A stretch of 64,000 nucleotides of DNA from Bradyrhizobium sp. CB1015 (GTDB taxonomy: Bacteria > Pseudomonadota > Alphaproteobacteria > Rhizobiales > Xanthobacteraceae): positions 7,316,001-7,380,000 of the forward strand of contig NZ_CP104174.1 of assembly GCF_025200925.1 (NCBI RefSeq). The letters are read 5' to 3'. Shown here piece by piece: positions 35,051-42,361 of this stretch (position 1 is its first letter; each line of letters opens with the position of its first letter). The notes below the pieces were generated by a model. It did not search any database, had not been told where the DNA came from, and saw only the letters and a program-made list of their open reading frames with translations. Position numbers and translations under genes: made by a program.

Positions 35051-35428
35051 CTAGACCTTGGTCGCCTTCCAGACACCGCTGCACCTGGTAGCGCCGGAAT
35101 AGCCACTCCAAGATCCCATTCCACTCGTCGGCGCCAATCTGCCGGCGCCTGCGGCATGCTTGTCCTGAACGGTTACAGAAGCGCGCACTGCGCCGGTTCT
35201 CGATACGCGCCCCCGAAATCTGACAAGGTTTGGATGAGAGATGTTGCCATTCGAGATGTTCACGTCGAAATTGTAGCTAGGATCGCAGGATCCGGACCGC
35301 GTCTCGAAGATCAGGTGCCACGCACCATCGAAGGCGCGTATTGGATAGGAGCGCGCCTCGGCGTAAGCGGCATAGGCGAGGGTTAGACAACCCGCCGTCA
35401 AGTTGGCAACTAATCGCATCATCGTCAT
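35051..35428 (-). CDS. Secreted hypothetical protein
   Basis: A 125-residue protein with a signal peptide (MMRLVANLTAGCLTLAYAAY, cut near AEARS). The mature part has YPIRAFDGAWHLIFETRSGS and two cysteines, a beta-rich pattern typical of small periplasmic rhizobial proteins. ATG 35428 or the ATG-ATG two to three codons on are alternatives. Function unknown. Confidence 0.7.
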   Translation of the reverse strand: MTMMRLVANLTAGCLTLAYAAYAEARSYPIRAFDGAWHLIFETRSGSCDPSYNFDVNISNGNISHPNLVRFRGRVSRTGAVRASVTVQDKHAAGAGRLAPTSGMGSWSGYSGATRCSGVWKATKV

Positions 35429-35454
35429 CGCCTCAAACCCTGAGGTGAGTCTCG

Positions 35455-35622
35455 CTATTTGCCGCTCGTCAGAGGAGCGCCCTGCGGCTCCGGTAGCTTG
35501 AGAGCGGTTTCGATCTTGGCGAGCAGCGCCTGGATTTCACTTCGCTCATTGGGGCCGGGATGGGCTTCGAGTCGCGCCAACAATTGCTCTTTGTGTACTA
35601 TCAAATTTGCAAGAGCGGACAT
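35455..35622 (-). CDS. Small coiled-coil protein, paralogue of the 28.7-kb gene
   Basis: A 55-residue protein, MSALANLIVHKEQLLARLEA, then HPGPNERSEIQALLAKIETA and LKLPEPQGAPLTSGK. Shares the PGPNER/LLA-IETAL core with the gene at 28,740. It lies just beyond the bidirectional hairpin at 35,639. Confidence 0.65.
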   Translation of the reverse strand: MSALANLIVHKEQLLARLEAHPGPNERSEIQALLAKIETALKLPEPQGAPLTSGK

Positions 35623-35638
35623 CCTAGGATTGCCAGCG

Positions 35639-35666
35639 AAAGGGCCGCTCGAAAGAGCGGCCCTTT
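35639..35666. terminator. Bidirectional hairpin terminator
   Basis: A perfect 12-bp stem (AAAGGGCCGCTC / GAGCGGCCCTTT) with a GAAA loop, immediately after the stop of the Gly/Tyr-rich gene at 35,674. The A/T-rich stem ends supply a short T-tract in either direction. Confidence 0.8.
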
Positions 35667-35673
35667 GTCTGGT

Positions 35674-35991
35674 TCACCAACTCCGGGTACCGAAGCTGAA
35701 ACCGATGCTCGGGCCACCGCCATAGTAGCCGTAGCCGCGATCGTAGTAGCCGGGGCCGCCATAATAGCCGTAGCTTCTGCGGACCACGTACCCGTCGTCC
35801 CCGCCGTAGTAGCGCTGGACGTACCGAGGACCGCGGGTCCGATAGCAGCGGCCGTACTCGTCACAGACGAGGCGGACCTGCTCGACGCCACCAAGCTCGG
35901 CCGACGCGATGGCCGCAGGCGCGAGCGGGGCGGCATTCGCAGAGGCCGCCATCAGGGTGGCCCCGAGCGCTCCCAGCAAAATGGTCTTCAT
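35674..35991 (-). CDS. Secreted Gly/Tyr-rich small protein
   Basis: A 105-residue protein with a signal peptide (MKTILLGALGATLMAASANA). The mature part has a paired-cysteine segment VRLVCDEYGRCYRTRG and then a Gly/Tyr/Arg repeat tail (YYGGPGYYDRGYGYYGGGP). Such proteins are abundant in Bradyrhizobium and may be cell-envelope associated. It starts 24 bases after the DUF1236 gene and ends at a terminator, so both form one transcription unit. Confidence 0.8.
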   Translation of the reverse strand: MKTILLGALGATLMAASANAAPLAPAAIASAELGGVEQVRLVCDEYGRCYRTRGPRYVQRYYGGDDGYVVRRSYGYYGGPGYYDRGYGYYGGGPSIGFSFGTRSW

Positions 35992-36015
35992 GGTTCTTCT
36001 CCTTCCGTTGCGAGA

Positions 36016-37107
36016 TCAATCGATCTCTTCGATGACGCGACGTTCGCGGGGTTCGACGATGTAGGTGCGGCTGTCCCGATTGATGTACCGGTACTCGCGA
36101 AGGGTCGGAGCATCCCGATAGACGTCTTCCGGGAAGGCCTCGATCTCCACGCCGTCAGGCACGCGCTCGCCGGTGCGGATTTCGGTCCGCACCGAGCTGC
36201 CGGTGGTCACCCGCTTCTCGCGCTCGACCGGGCGCGCCTTGACGTGCTTGCGGACGACTTCGCGATCGCGGTCGCTGAACGTCACCTTGCGCTGCTCCGT
36301 CCGCACCGGCGCGGCCGCCGTGGCACGGCCGGAGTACGGCAGGACCGTCACGATCTTGTAGGTCGACGGCTCGACGATGACGATCTCGTCCTTCACCAGG
36401 ACGAAGTTGTAACCGCGGTACTGCGGCACGATCTCGACGACCTCGGGCGGTAACGGCTGCAGGCGGACGTCGCGCGGGACGACGGTGCCCACCGACAAGG
36501 AGAAGTTCACGTTGGTGAGCGGCTGCACGTTCAGGTGCGAGATCGACGCGCTGATGCGGGTCCGCTGCTGGTCGTTGATGTTCACCGACGCATTCACGTT
36601 GCTGTTGGACGAACGGTCGACCGTGTTCTGCTGACTGTTCGGCTGCTGGGCCGTGTTGGTCGAACTGCCACCCGACGGCGACTGCGCCTGGTTGGTGCTT
36701 GAGGACGGCGGGTTGGCGCTCTGCGTCTGGTTGTTCGTGTTCGAAGGAGTGTTGGTCTGCGCCTCGTTGGACGGCGTCGTGGTTTGCCCGGACGGCTGAT
36801 TGGTCTGAGCCTGGTTGGTCGAATTGTTCGAAGCAGGCGCCTGCGTCGTGTTGGTGCCGCTGCCCGAATTGGACGACTGGCCCGCCGCGGTCTGGCCGGT
36901 CGAGGATGGAGACTGCGTCTGAGCCGAATTCGTCGAAGAATTGGTCTGCGCGGACCCCGACGAGCTGGGCGACGTGGTCGACGGGGAATCCTGCTGACGC
37001 TGTGTCGCGGTCGGATTGGAATTCGACGTGCTCGGAGAAGACTGCGCGAACGCCGAAGTTGCGATGGCGACTGCAGCGGTCGTGGCCAAGAATAAACGCT
37101 TGTTCAT
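36016..37107 (-). CDS. DUF1236 family protein with long Ser/Asn/Thr/Gln-rich linker
   Basis: A 363-residue exported protein: signal peptide (MNKRLFLATTAAVAIATSAFA), a low-complexity S/N/T/Q/P segment at about residues 22-165, a conserved middle domain (RTRISASISHLNVQPLTNVN), a DUF1236 motif YNFVLVKDEIVIVEPSTYKI, and a second copy near the C-terminus (YRYINRDSRTYIVEPRERRV). DUF1236 proteins are stress-inducible in several rhizobia; their role is unknown. An EcfG-like promoter lies upstream. Confidence 0.85.
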   Translation of the reverse strand: MNKRLFLATTAAVAIATSAFAQSSPSTSNSNPTATQRQQDSPSTTSPSSSGSAQTNSSTNSAQTQSPSSTGQTAAGQSSNSGSGTNTTQAPASNNSTNQAQTNQPSGQTTTPSNEAQTNTPSNTNNQTQSANPPSSSTNQAQSPSGGSSTNTAQQPNSQQNTVDRSSNSNVNASVNINDQQRTRISASISHLNVQPLTNVNFSLSVGTVVPRDVRLQPLPPEVVEIVPQYRGYNFVLVKDEIVIVEPSTYKIVTVLPYSGRATAAAPVRTEQRKVTFSDRDREVVRKHVKARPVEREKRVTTGSSVRTEIRTGERVPDGVEIEAFPEDVYRDAPTLREYRYINRDSRTYIVEPRERRVIEEID

Positions 37108-37136
37108 CTGGAAACCTCCAAATGTGGATGTCGATC

Positions 37137-37161
37137 AACCCCAATCCATCGGCGCGGTTCC
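37137..37161 (-). promoter_or_regulatory. EcfG-like promoter of the DUF1236 gene (variant -10)
   Basis: On the minus strand GGAAC (37161-37157), 16 bases, then GGTT (37140-37137). The -10 differs from CGTT by one base. It is 30 bases upstream of ATG 37107, a spacing like that of the PRC-barrel gene. Confidence 0.5.
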
Positions 37162-37273
37162 ATTTCGGGAAACTTGGCAATCGAAAACTTGGCAATCTGG
37201 GGGTGCATTTTTTTCGAGAAGCCGGATGAGCTGTAGCGAAATGGCACGACGGCTTTCGCGATCGGGAACAACC

Positions 37274-37298
37274 GGAACTTCGATGACAACTCCCCGTT
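37274..37298 (+). promoter_or_regulatory. EcfG-type promoter (GGAAC-N16-CGTT)
   Basis: GGAAC at 37274-37278 and CGTT at 37295-37298, an exact consensus match with a 16-base spacer, 36 bases upstream of the secreted protein gene at 37,334. Confidence 0.75.
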
Positions 37299-37333
37299 GG
37301 CAGTAGCTACCTACGAACTCTGAGGAGGACATC

Positions 37334-37561
37334 ATGAAGAAGTTGATTGTATGCGGCGCGCTCGCCGCTTTCGCCCTTGGCACCCAGGCCGCCGGCGCCG
37401 CCGAGTTCTACATCGTCCGCGACGCGACCACCAAGAAGTGCACCGTGGTCGACACCAAGCCGACCACGACCACCACGACCGTCGTGGGCAACGGCGTCTA
37501 CAAGACCAAGACGGAGGCCGAGTCCGCCGTGAAGACCACCAAGGTCTGCACCGAGCAGTAA
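37334..37561 (+). CDS. Small secreted protein
   Basis: A 75-residue protein with a signal peptide (MKKLIVCGALAAFALGTQAA, cut near AGA-AEF). The mature 50 residues start EFYIVRDATTKKCTVVDTKP and hold two cysteines. GAGGAGGAC precedes the ATG, and an EcfG promoter controls it. This short family recurs in Bradyrhizobium stress regulons (recalled); function unknown. Confidence 0.8.
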   Translation: MKKLIVCGALAAFALGTQAAGAAEFYIVRDATTKKCTVVDTKPTTTTTTVVGNGVYKTKTEAESAVKTTKVCTEQ

Positions 37562-37609
37562 ACGGTCTCGCCAAGCCGAGCCGGCCTGGCGAGAGCGTCC
37601 TGACAGCAA

Positions 37610-37702
37610 ATGGAGGAGAAGACGCCAGTATTGATTTTGTGGGCCGTTCCTGCCGTGCTCGTTGTCGGCGGCGTCGGCTATTGGTTAGTCCACATGCACT
37701 GA
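37610..37702 (+). CDS. 30-residue single-pass membrane peptide
   Basis: The frame encodes MEEKTPVLILWAVPAVLVVG then GVGYWLVHMH, one hydrophobic helix with an acidic N-terminus. It lies between the secreted protein gene and a strong terminator, which suggests it is the last gene of that transcript. Confidence 0.45.
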   Translation: MEEKTPVLILWAVPAVLVVGGVGYWLVHMH

Positions 37703-37725
37703 GCGAGCATCAACTCGCGCGAAAG

Positions 37726-37755
37726 GCTCGCCCGCAAACCGGGCGAGCTTTTTTT
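37726..37755 (+). terminator. Rho-independent terminator
   Basis: A perfect 9-bp stem GCTCGCCCG/CGGGCGAGC with a CAAAC loop followed by seven T residues, 24 bases after the membrane-peptide gene. Ends the EcfG-driven transcript from 37,274. Confidence 0.9.
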
Positions 37756-37940
37756 GTTGAACTCGCGAAAACTTTGAGCCGGCCACCTGAGGCAGACACA
37801 GCATTCGCGAGCGCATTGTCTCTGAGGTTGGTCTCATCTGCACCGCCTGTCAGTGTCGGCTTCGCGAGCAGAATGCCGCGTTGCGCTACCTCGAGATGCG
37901 CACCTGCTCCGCCCCGATAAAATCCAACCACAGTAGCTCG

Positions 37941-37965
37941 GGAACAAGTGGCATGTTGAGCGGTT
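37941..37965 (+). promoter_or_regulatory. EcfG-like promoter (variant -10) before the GH13 gene
   Basis: GGAAC at 37941-37945, 16 bases, then GGTT at 37962-37965, the same variant as at the DUF1236 gene, 30 bases upstream of the GTG start of the GH13 enzyme. Confidence 0.5.
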
Positions 37966-37995
37966 GTGCTTCGATCACGCTGAGCCGCGCGCCCT

Positions 37996-39660
37996 GTGGG
38001 CAGGCTTTTGGTGCGTGCTGATGCATCTGGATGGCGACCCTTGCTCGACCTTTGGTACAAGAACGCCGTCATCTACAGTTTGAACGTGTCCACGTACAAG
38101 GACGGGAACGGAGACGGCATCGGCGATTTCAAGGGGCTGACGGAGCAGCTCGACCATATCGCACAGCTGGGCGCAAACTGCCTGTGGTTACTTCCGTTCT
38201 ATCCGAGCCCCGGACTCGACCACGGCTACGATGTGACCGACTACTACAACGTCGCTCCGTCGCTTGGCACGTTGGGCGACTTTGTCGAATTCAGTCACCA
38301 AGCGAGGTTGCGGGGCCTGAGACTGATCGTCGATCTGCCGATCAACCACACCTCCGACCGGCATCCATGGTTTCAGCAGGCGCGCGCCAACCCTTCGTCA
38401 CCGTATAGGGAATACTACGTCTGGTCAGCCGCAGAGCCGGAAAACAGCACGGAAGGAGTCGTCTTTCCGGGGTATCAGCTGAGCGTATGGACCTACGACC
38501 TTTGCGCGAGAGCGTGGTACTATCACCGCTTCTACCAGCATCAGCCCGACCTGAACATCGGCTGCCCGGCAGTCCGCGAGGAGATCTTCAAGATCTTCGG
38601 TTTTTGGCTCGAGCTTGGCGTGTCCGGATTTCGAATTGACGCTGCGCCGTTCGTCGTGGAAGAAGTGCGGCCCGACCGTCCGCCGACGCGCCGATATGAA
38701 TTTTTTGCCGAGCTTCGCAATTTTCTCTCCTGGCGGAAGGGAGACGCGGTTCTGTTGGCGGAAGCCAACGTCGCTCCGGGCGAGCTGAAGCACTATTTCG
38801 GCGATGGATCGCGGATCCACCTCCTCTTCGCGTTTCTCATCAACCAGCACCTTTTTCTTGCTCTGGCGCGCGAGACGTCCGAGCCTTTGCGGCGCTGTCT
38901 GACTTCGCTACCGCGGCCGCCGCAGTTCGGACAATGGGCTCAGTTCCTGCGCAATCACGATGAGCTGGACCTCGGACGTCTGACTGCCGAAGAGCGCGAG
39001 GAAATCTACGCCCAGTTCGCGCCCTCGCGCAAAATGCAGCTCTACGGGCGCGGAATTCGCCGCCGCTTGGCGCCCATGCTCGGTAACGATCGCAGGCGCA
39101 TAGAGTTGGCTTTCAGCCTGCTCTTCAGTCTTCCGGGCACCCCGATCGTCTACTACGGAGACGAGCTCGGAATGGGTGACGATCTCGCACTTCCGGAACG
39201 ATGGCCCGTGCGCACCTGCATGCAGTGGACCGAAGAGGAGAACGGCGGATTCTCCTCGCGAGCCCCGGAACAATTGCTGCATCACCTGATCCAAGAAGGC
39301 GCCTACTCGCCGGCGCAAGTCAACGCAATCGCACAACAGCGCGACCCGGACTCGCTGTTCAACTGGCTTCGCCGCCTCGTGGAAATGCGTCAGTCCTGCG
39401 CAGAAATTGGTTGGGGCGAGTGGACGCTGCCCGAAGCCGATTGTCACTCGGTTCTAGTCCAGCAGTCCGTCTGGGAGAGTCGATCAGTACTAATCCTGCA
39501 CAATCTATCGCATGTCGAATGTACCACCCAGATCAAGGACCTTTCGAAGGGGAAGAAGCTGACGGACCTGTTCGGCAATCGGATTTATCCATCGAAGCCG
39601 GATGCCGAGAGTGCCATCGAGCTTGATGGTTACGGATATCGCTGGTTTCGCATGGAGTAG
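37996..39660 (+). CDS. GH13 alpha-amylase family enzyme, trehalose-synthase-like
   Basis: A protein of about 550 residues starting from GTG near 37,996. It opens with LDLWYKNAVIYSLNVSTYKD, typical of trehalose synthase (maltose alpha-glucosyltransferase). Catalytic regions are LGVSGFRIDAAPFV (nucleophile Asp), VLLAEANVAPGE (acid/base Glu) and QFLRNHDELDLGRL (third acid). No maltokinase extension is present. It may make or rearrange trehalose as a stress protectant, fitting the upstream EcfG-like promoter and the neighbouring glycosyltransferase. Substrate is inferred. Confidence 0.87.
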   Translation: MGRLLVRADASGWRPLLDLWYKNAVIYSLNVSTYKDGNGDGIGDFKGLTEQLDHIAQLGANCLWLLPFYPSPGLDHGYDVTDYYNVAPSLGTLGDFVEFSHQARLRGLRLIVDLPINHTSDRHPWFQQARANPSSPYREYYVWSAAEPENSTEGVVFPGYQLSVWTYDLCARAWYYHRFYQHQPDLNIGCPAVREEIFKIFGFWLELGVSGFRIDAAPFVVEEVRPDRPPTRRYEFFAELRNFLSWRKGDAVLLAEANVAPGELKHYFGDGSRIHLLFAFLINQHLFLALARETSEPLRRCLTSLPRPPQFGQWAQFLRNHDELDLGRLTAEEREEIYAQFAPSRKMQLYGRGIRRRLAPMLGNDRRRIELAFSLLFSLPGTPIVYYGDELGMGDDLALPERWPVRTCMQWTEEENGGFSSRAPEQLLHHLIQEGAYSPAQVNAIAQQRDPDSLFNWLRRLVEMRQSCAEIGWGEWTLPEADCHSVLVQQSVWESRSVLILHNLSHVECTTQIKDLSKGKKLTDLFGNRIYPSKPDAESAIELDGYGYRWFRME

Positions 39661-39700
39661 TTTCGCCGTTCTCGAATGCTTCGCGCTCGCCGGTTTGTTC

Positions 39701-40741
39701 TCACGCTTGGCGTCCTCCGCGAGCGACCAGTTCGCGATAGCGATTTTCGTACTCCCTCGCCATCCGGCTCGCGACGAAGCGCTCCTCGAAGCGAGCGCGG
39801 ACCTTCCTTCTGTCCAGCCGGACGACTTCCTTGACCGCTTCAATCGCCTGCTCCTCGCCGTCCACGATGAAGCCGGTGACGCCGTCCTCGAGGACTTCCG
39901 GCACCGATCCGGAGCGGTAGGCGATCACGGGCGTCCCGCAGGCCATCGCCTCGATCATGACAAGGCCGAACGGCTCCGGCCAGTCGATCGGAAACAGCAA
40001 GGCGGCGGCCCCGGCGAGGAAAGGTTGCTTCCGGGTTTCGTCAACTTCACCGACGAGCTGGATTGTCTCGCCGTCGATCTCGGGCTCGAGCTTCTTCTTG
40101 AAATAGGCCGTCTCGGCTCGGGGTATCTTGGCCGCGATCCGGAGCGGCATCCGGACGGTGCGGGCGATGCGCATCGCAGCTTCCGGCCCTTTCTCCGCCG
40201 TCAGCCGCCCGAGAAAAGCCAGGTAAGACCCGGCTTCGTATGAGGGGCGAAACAGGTCCTTGGGCAATCCGTGCTGAATCGTCGCGATCCAGTTGGCCCC
40301 CGGAAGCGGACGGCGCTGGTTGTCGGAGATGGAGACGAACGGGGCCTCGGCGAACGTCCCGATCACGTCGGACAAGCCAGGAAGGTCGAGCCGACCGTGC
40401 ATCGTCGTCAGAAACGGCACGCCGGTCCGGCTCAGCACCGGCAGCGGCAGCCAGTCTACGTGGGAATGAATGACGTCGAATTCGTGCGCACGTTCGGCGA
40501 CGGTCTCGATCAGCAGCGAGCAGGCGGCGTTCGGGTCGACACCTCGCCGACCGAGCCGAAGCGCGCGCGGCCACACAGCGTGGAGCTTGGCCTTCGTGCT
40601 GGAGTCGCCGCTTGCGAACAGGGTGACGTCGTGACCGAGGTCGACCAGCTCATCCACAAGCCAGGCGATCACGCGTTCCGTGCCACCATACAGCTTTGGA
40701 GGAACGCTCTCGGCCAAGGGGGCAAGCTGGGCGATCCGCAT
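39701..40741 (-). CDS. GT4-family glycosyltransferase
   Basis: A 346-residue protein with MRIAQLAPLAESVPPKLYGG at the N-terminus (nucleotide-sugar transferase Rossmann fold), FDVIHSHVDWLPLP, FLGRLTAEKGPEAAMRIAR, and the EX7E motif region EPFGLVMIEAMACGTPVIAY. The family transfers sugars to lipids, proteins or small molecules in the cytosol. It is convergent with the GH13 gene and ends a minus-strand operon with two tiny genes. A truncated copy of its 5' end is at 31,257. Confidence 0.88.
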   Translation of the reverse strand: MRIAQLAPLAESVPPKLYGGTERVIAWLVDELVDLGHDVTLFASGDSSTKAKLHAVWPRALRLGRRGVDPNAACSLLIETVAERAHEFDVIHSHVDWLPLPVLSRTGVPFLTTMHGRLDLPGLSDVIGTFAEAPFVSISDNQRRPLPGANWIATIQHGLPKDLFRPSYEAGSYLAFLGRLTAEKGPEAAMRIARTVRMPLRIAAKIPRAETAYFKKKLEPEIDGETIQLVGEVDETRKQPFLAGAAALLFPIDWPEPFGLVMIEAMACGTPVIAYRSGSVPEVLEDGVTGFIVDGEEQAIEAVKEVVRLDRRKVRARFEERFVASRMAREYENRYRELVARGGRQA

Positions 40742-40744
40742 CGA

Positions 40745-40867
40745 TCAGTCACCAAAGACGGCCCGCAAGCCGATCGCGAGGACCGCGGAGATGAGAAACG
40801 AGATCGCGAGCAACGTCCAAACGGGCCTTATGCTCCCGCGAGCTACGCGCGCGACGAGCATTTTCAT
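40745..40867 (-). CDS. 40-residue membrane protein
   Basis: The frame encodes MKMLVARVARGSIRPVWTLL, then AISFLISAVLAIGLRAVFGD, one transmembrane helix. Its ATG overlaps the upstream gene's TGA by four bases (ATGA), and it ends 3 bases before the glycosyltransferase start, clear signs of a coupled operon. A paralogue is at 31,313. Confidence 0.65.
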   Translation of the reverse strand: MKMLVARVARGSIRPVWTLLAISFLISAVLAIGLRAVFGD

Positions 40868-41082
40868 GGTCGTGAACATTCGACTCGGGGGAGCCGGTGC
40901 AGGTAGGCGATCCGGAAGCCGGCGAGTTCTTCGGCATCGCTCTCTCGCTCTTCCCCTCTTCTCTGCAGGTGACGTTCGAGAAGGCAGCGCCGGCTGTCCT
41001 GCGGGCCAACGTCCAGGTTCCGCGCCCGGTAAACTGTCCAGGCGGTCTCCGTGGCAGTCTTCGAGACGACATCGTCGACCAT
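40864..41082 (-). CDS. Small hypothetical protein, first of the glycosyltransferase operon
   Basis: A 72-residue protein, MVDDVVSKTATETAWTVYRA, then GPQDSRRCLLERHLQRRGEE and EELAGFRIAYLHRLPR. Bradyrhizobium genomes carry many relatives (recalled). The upstream frame at 41,598 now reads into it without a stop, but the internal ATG at 41,082 matches the paralogue start at 31,648. Confidence 0.65.
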   Translation of the reverse strand: MVDDVVSKTATETAWTVYRARNLDVGPQDSRRCLLERHLQRRGEERESDAEELAGFRIAYLHRLPRVECSRP

Positions 41083-41183
41083 CTTCACGCTCCCGGCGAC
41101 CGATCCAATCGCTGGCAACTCAAGACGATCAGCAAAGTTTCCGGTTTTTCCCGGTGACCAGAGGTGAGCTGGACAAGGCGCGC

Positions 41184-41598
41184 TCAGCACGCTTTGGCAC
41201 GGGCCCGCTCGCGTGCCGCACGACGGCGCTGCAGTCGCTGGCTTCTGCCGGAGCGCCTGACGGCAAGAAGCGGGGATGCCACCGGGGCTGAAGCGGAAGG
41301 CTCCGGCTGCGGGTGCAGCGCTCCGTCCGTATCTCGGCATGAGCTCGAGCACCGCACGACCCTTCTCAGTGATGCGACGGCCGTTCAGATGCTCGACCAA
41401 GCCTTGCGAGAAGATGTCGAGAGAGGGCGCGCGCGCGGCGAGGCGCCTGGTCCGCTCGGCCCAGTCGCGCCCGCCCGTCACCAGAATCGCCATATCGCGC
41501 TTGAGGTCCGCCATGACGGCGAATCCATCGGGATAGCTCACCAGGATCTTGAGCACAGTGACCTGTAAATTCACCCGCCTTCCTCGACCTATCGCCAC
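41184..41598 (-). pseudogene. Small hypothetical gene, frameshifted near its 3' end
   Basis: The N-terminal 100 residues (VNLQVTVLKILVSYPDGFAV; LFSQGLVEHLNG-like segment) match the intact paralogue at 56,298. Near 41,280 the frame shifts; the expected basic tail (RRRAARERARAKAC) is in another frame and stops at 41,184, while the written frame continues into the next gene. It has a winged-helix-like look ('TEKGRAVLE'). Confidence 0.6.
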
Positions 41599-41779
41599 AT
41601 GTTCGGAGCGTCGTGGAGGGCCTCGCGTCCGACCTGCTTCAGCCTCTCGGGCGAGGTGTCGCCGTTTGTAGCGGCTTCCAGGATCCTCGAGGCGACGTGG
41701 GTGCGTGCCCCGGTTTCATAGCGCGAGACGTCTTCGCAAATACGGCGCGCAAAAGCGCGGTCGTGGTCGGATCGAACAT
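41589..41779 (-). pseudogene. Small hypothetical gene with a frameshift
   Basis: MFDPTTTALLRAVF is read in one frame and CEDVSRYETGARTHVASRIL, then EAATNGDTSPERLKQVGREA, in another, ending at a stop overlapping the next gene. One base change near 41,740 restores a 63-residue protein of a type common in Bradyrhizobium (recalled). Confidence 0.55.
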
Positions 41780-42076
41780 GGGAACCCCCAACGCAAGAAG
41801 TGTTAGCCTACCGCGTAAACTCTTTCCGGCGAATTCAACAAAGTTAACGTGGCCACATCAGCCGATGGCCATCGAGCAATTCCGCGACGCAACATTTACT
41901 GAACTCAACGACCTTGCTGTTGTGGTCCAAGCTCGAGGCTCTCGAGTGAAGCTGCCCAGCGATGACCAGCCTGCCGCTCTAAGCGGGTGAGTTGTTGCGG
42001 CCCTTTGAGCGGCTCGTCCTCCCGCAAGCTGGAGGGCCGCTTCCGAACCATAGGCGGCAACGGACGTTATCGAATC

Positions 42077-42361
42077 ATGTCAGACGCCTTTGACTACTTC
42101 CGGGCCTACGCGGTCCGAGCTCTTTCCAAAGCCCGCTCGATGCCGCAGGGCAAGATGAAGCATCTGCACCTTGTGGCTGGACGAATTTATAATCTCCTCA
42201 AGAATGAGGCCGCTTACGCTCCGAACGTGCAGCACCTCGAGGACTTCCGCGCAGCACAGAAGCTCGAGAGGTCTCTCGATCGGGAGCCTGACGTCGCCGC
42301 GACCGCTCGACATCTTGCCACTTCACCGAGATCGCAGGACATGGGGCGGGAGGCTCATTGA
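42077..42361 (+). CDS. Small hypothetical protein upstream of polX-like gene
   Basis: A 94-residue protein, MSDAFDYFRAYAVRALSKAR, with a basic helical middle (KMKHLHLVAGRIYNLLKNEA). ATG 42077 is preferred over the longer frame. Its stop is immediately followed by the GTG start of the PolX-like gene, so the two are cotranscribed. A near-EcfG sequence (CGAAC-N16-CGTT, 42,044-42,068) lies just upstream. Confidence 0.6.
   Translation: MSDAFDYFRAYAVRALSKARSMPQGKMKHLHLVAGRIYNLLKNEAAYAPNVQHLEDFRAAQKLERSLDREPDVAATARHLATSPRSQDMGREAH

Noticed and set aside
39602..40243. 213-codon plus-strand frame opposite the glycosyltransferase
   Set aside because: Antisense shadow of a clear GT4 gene.
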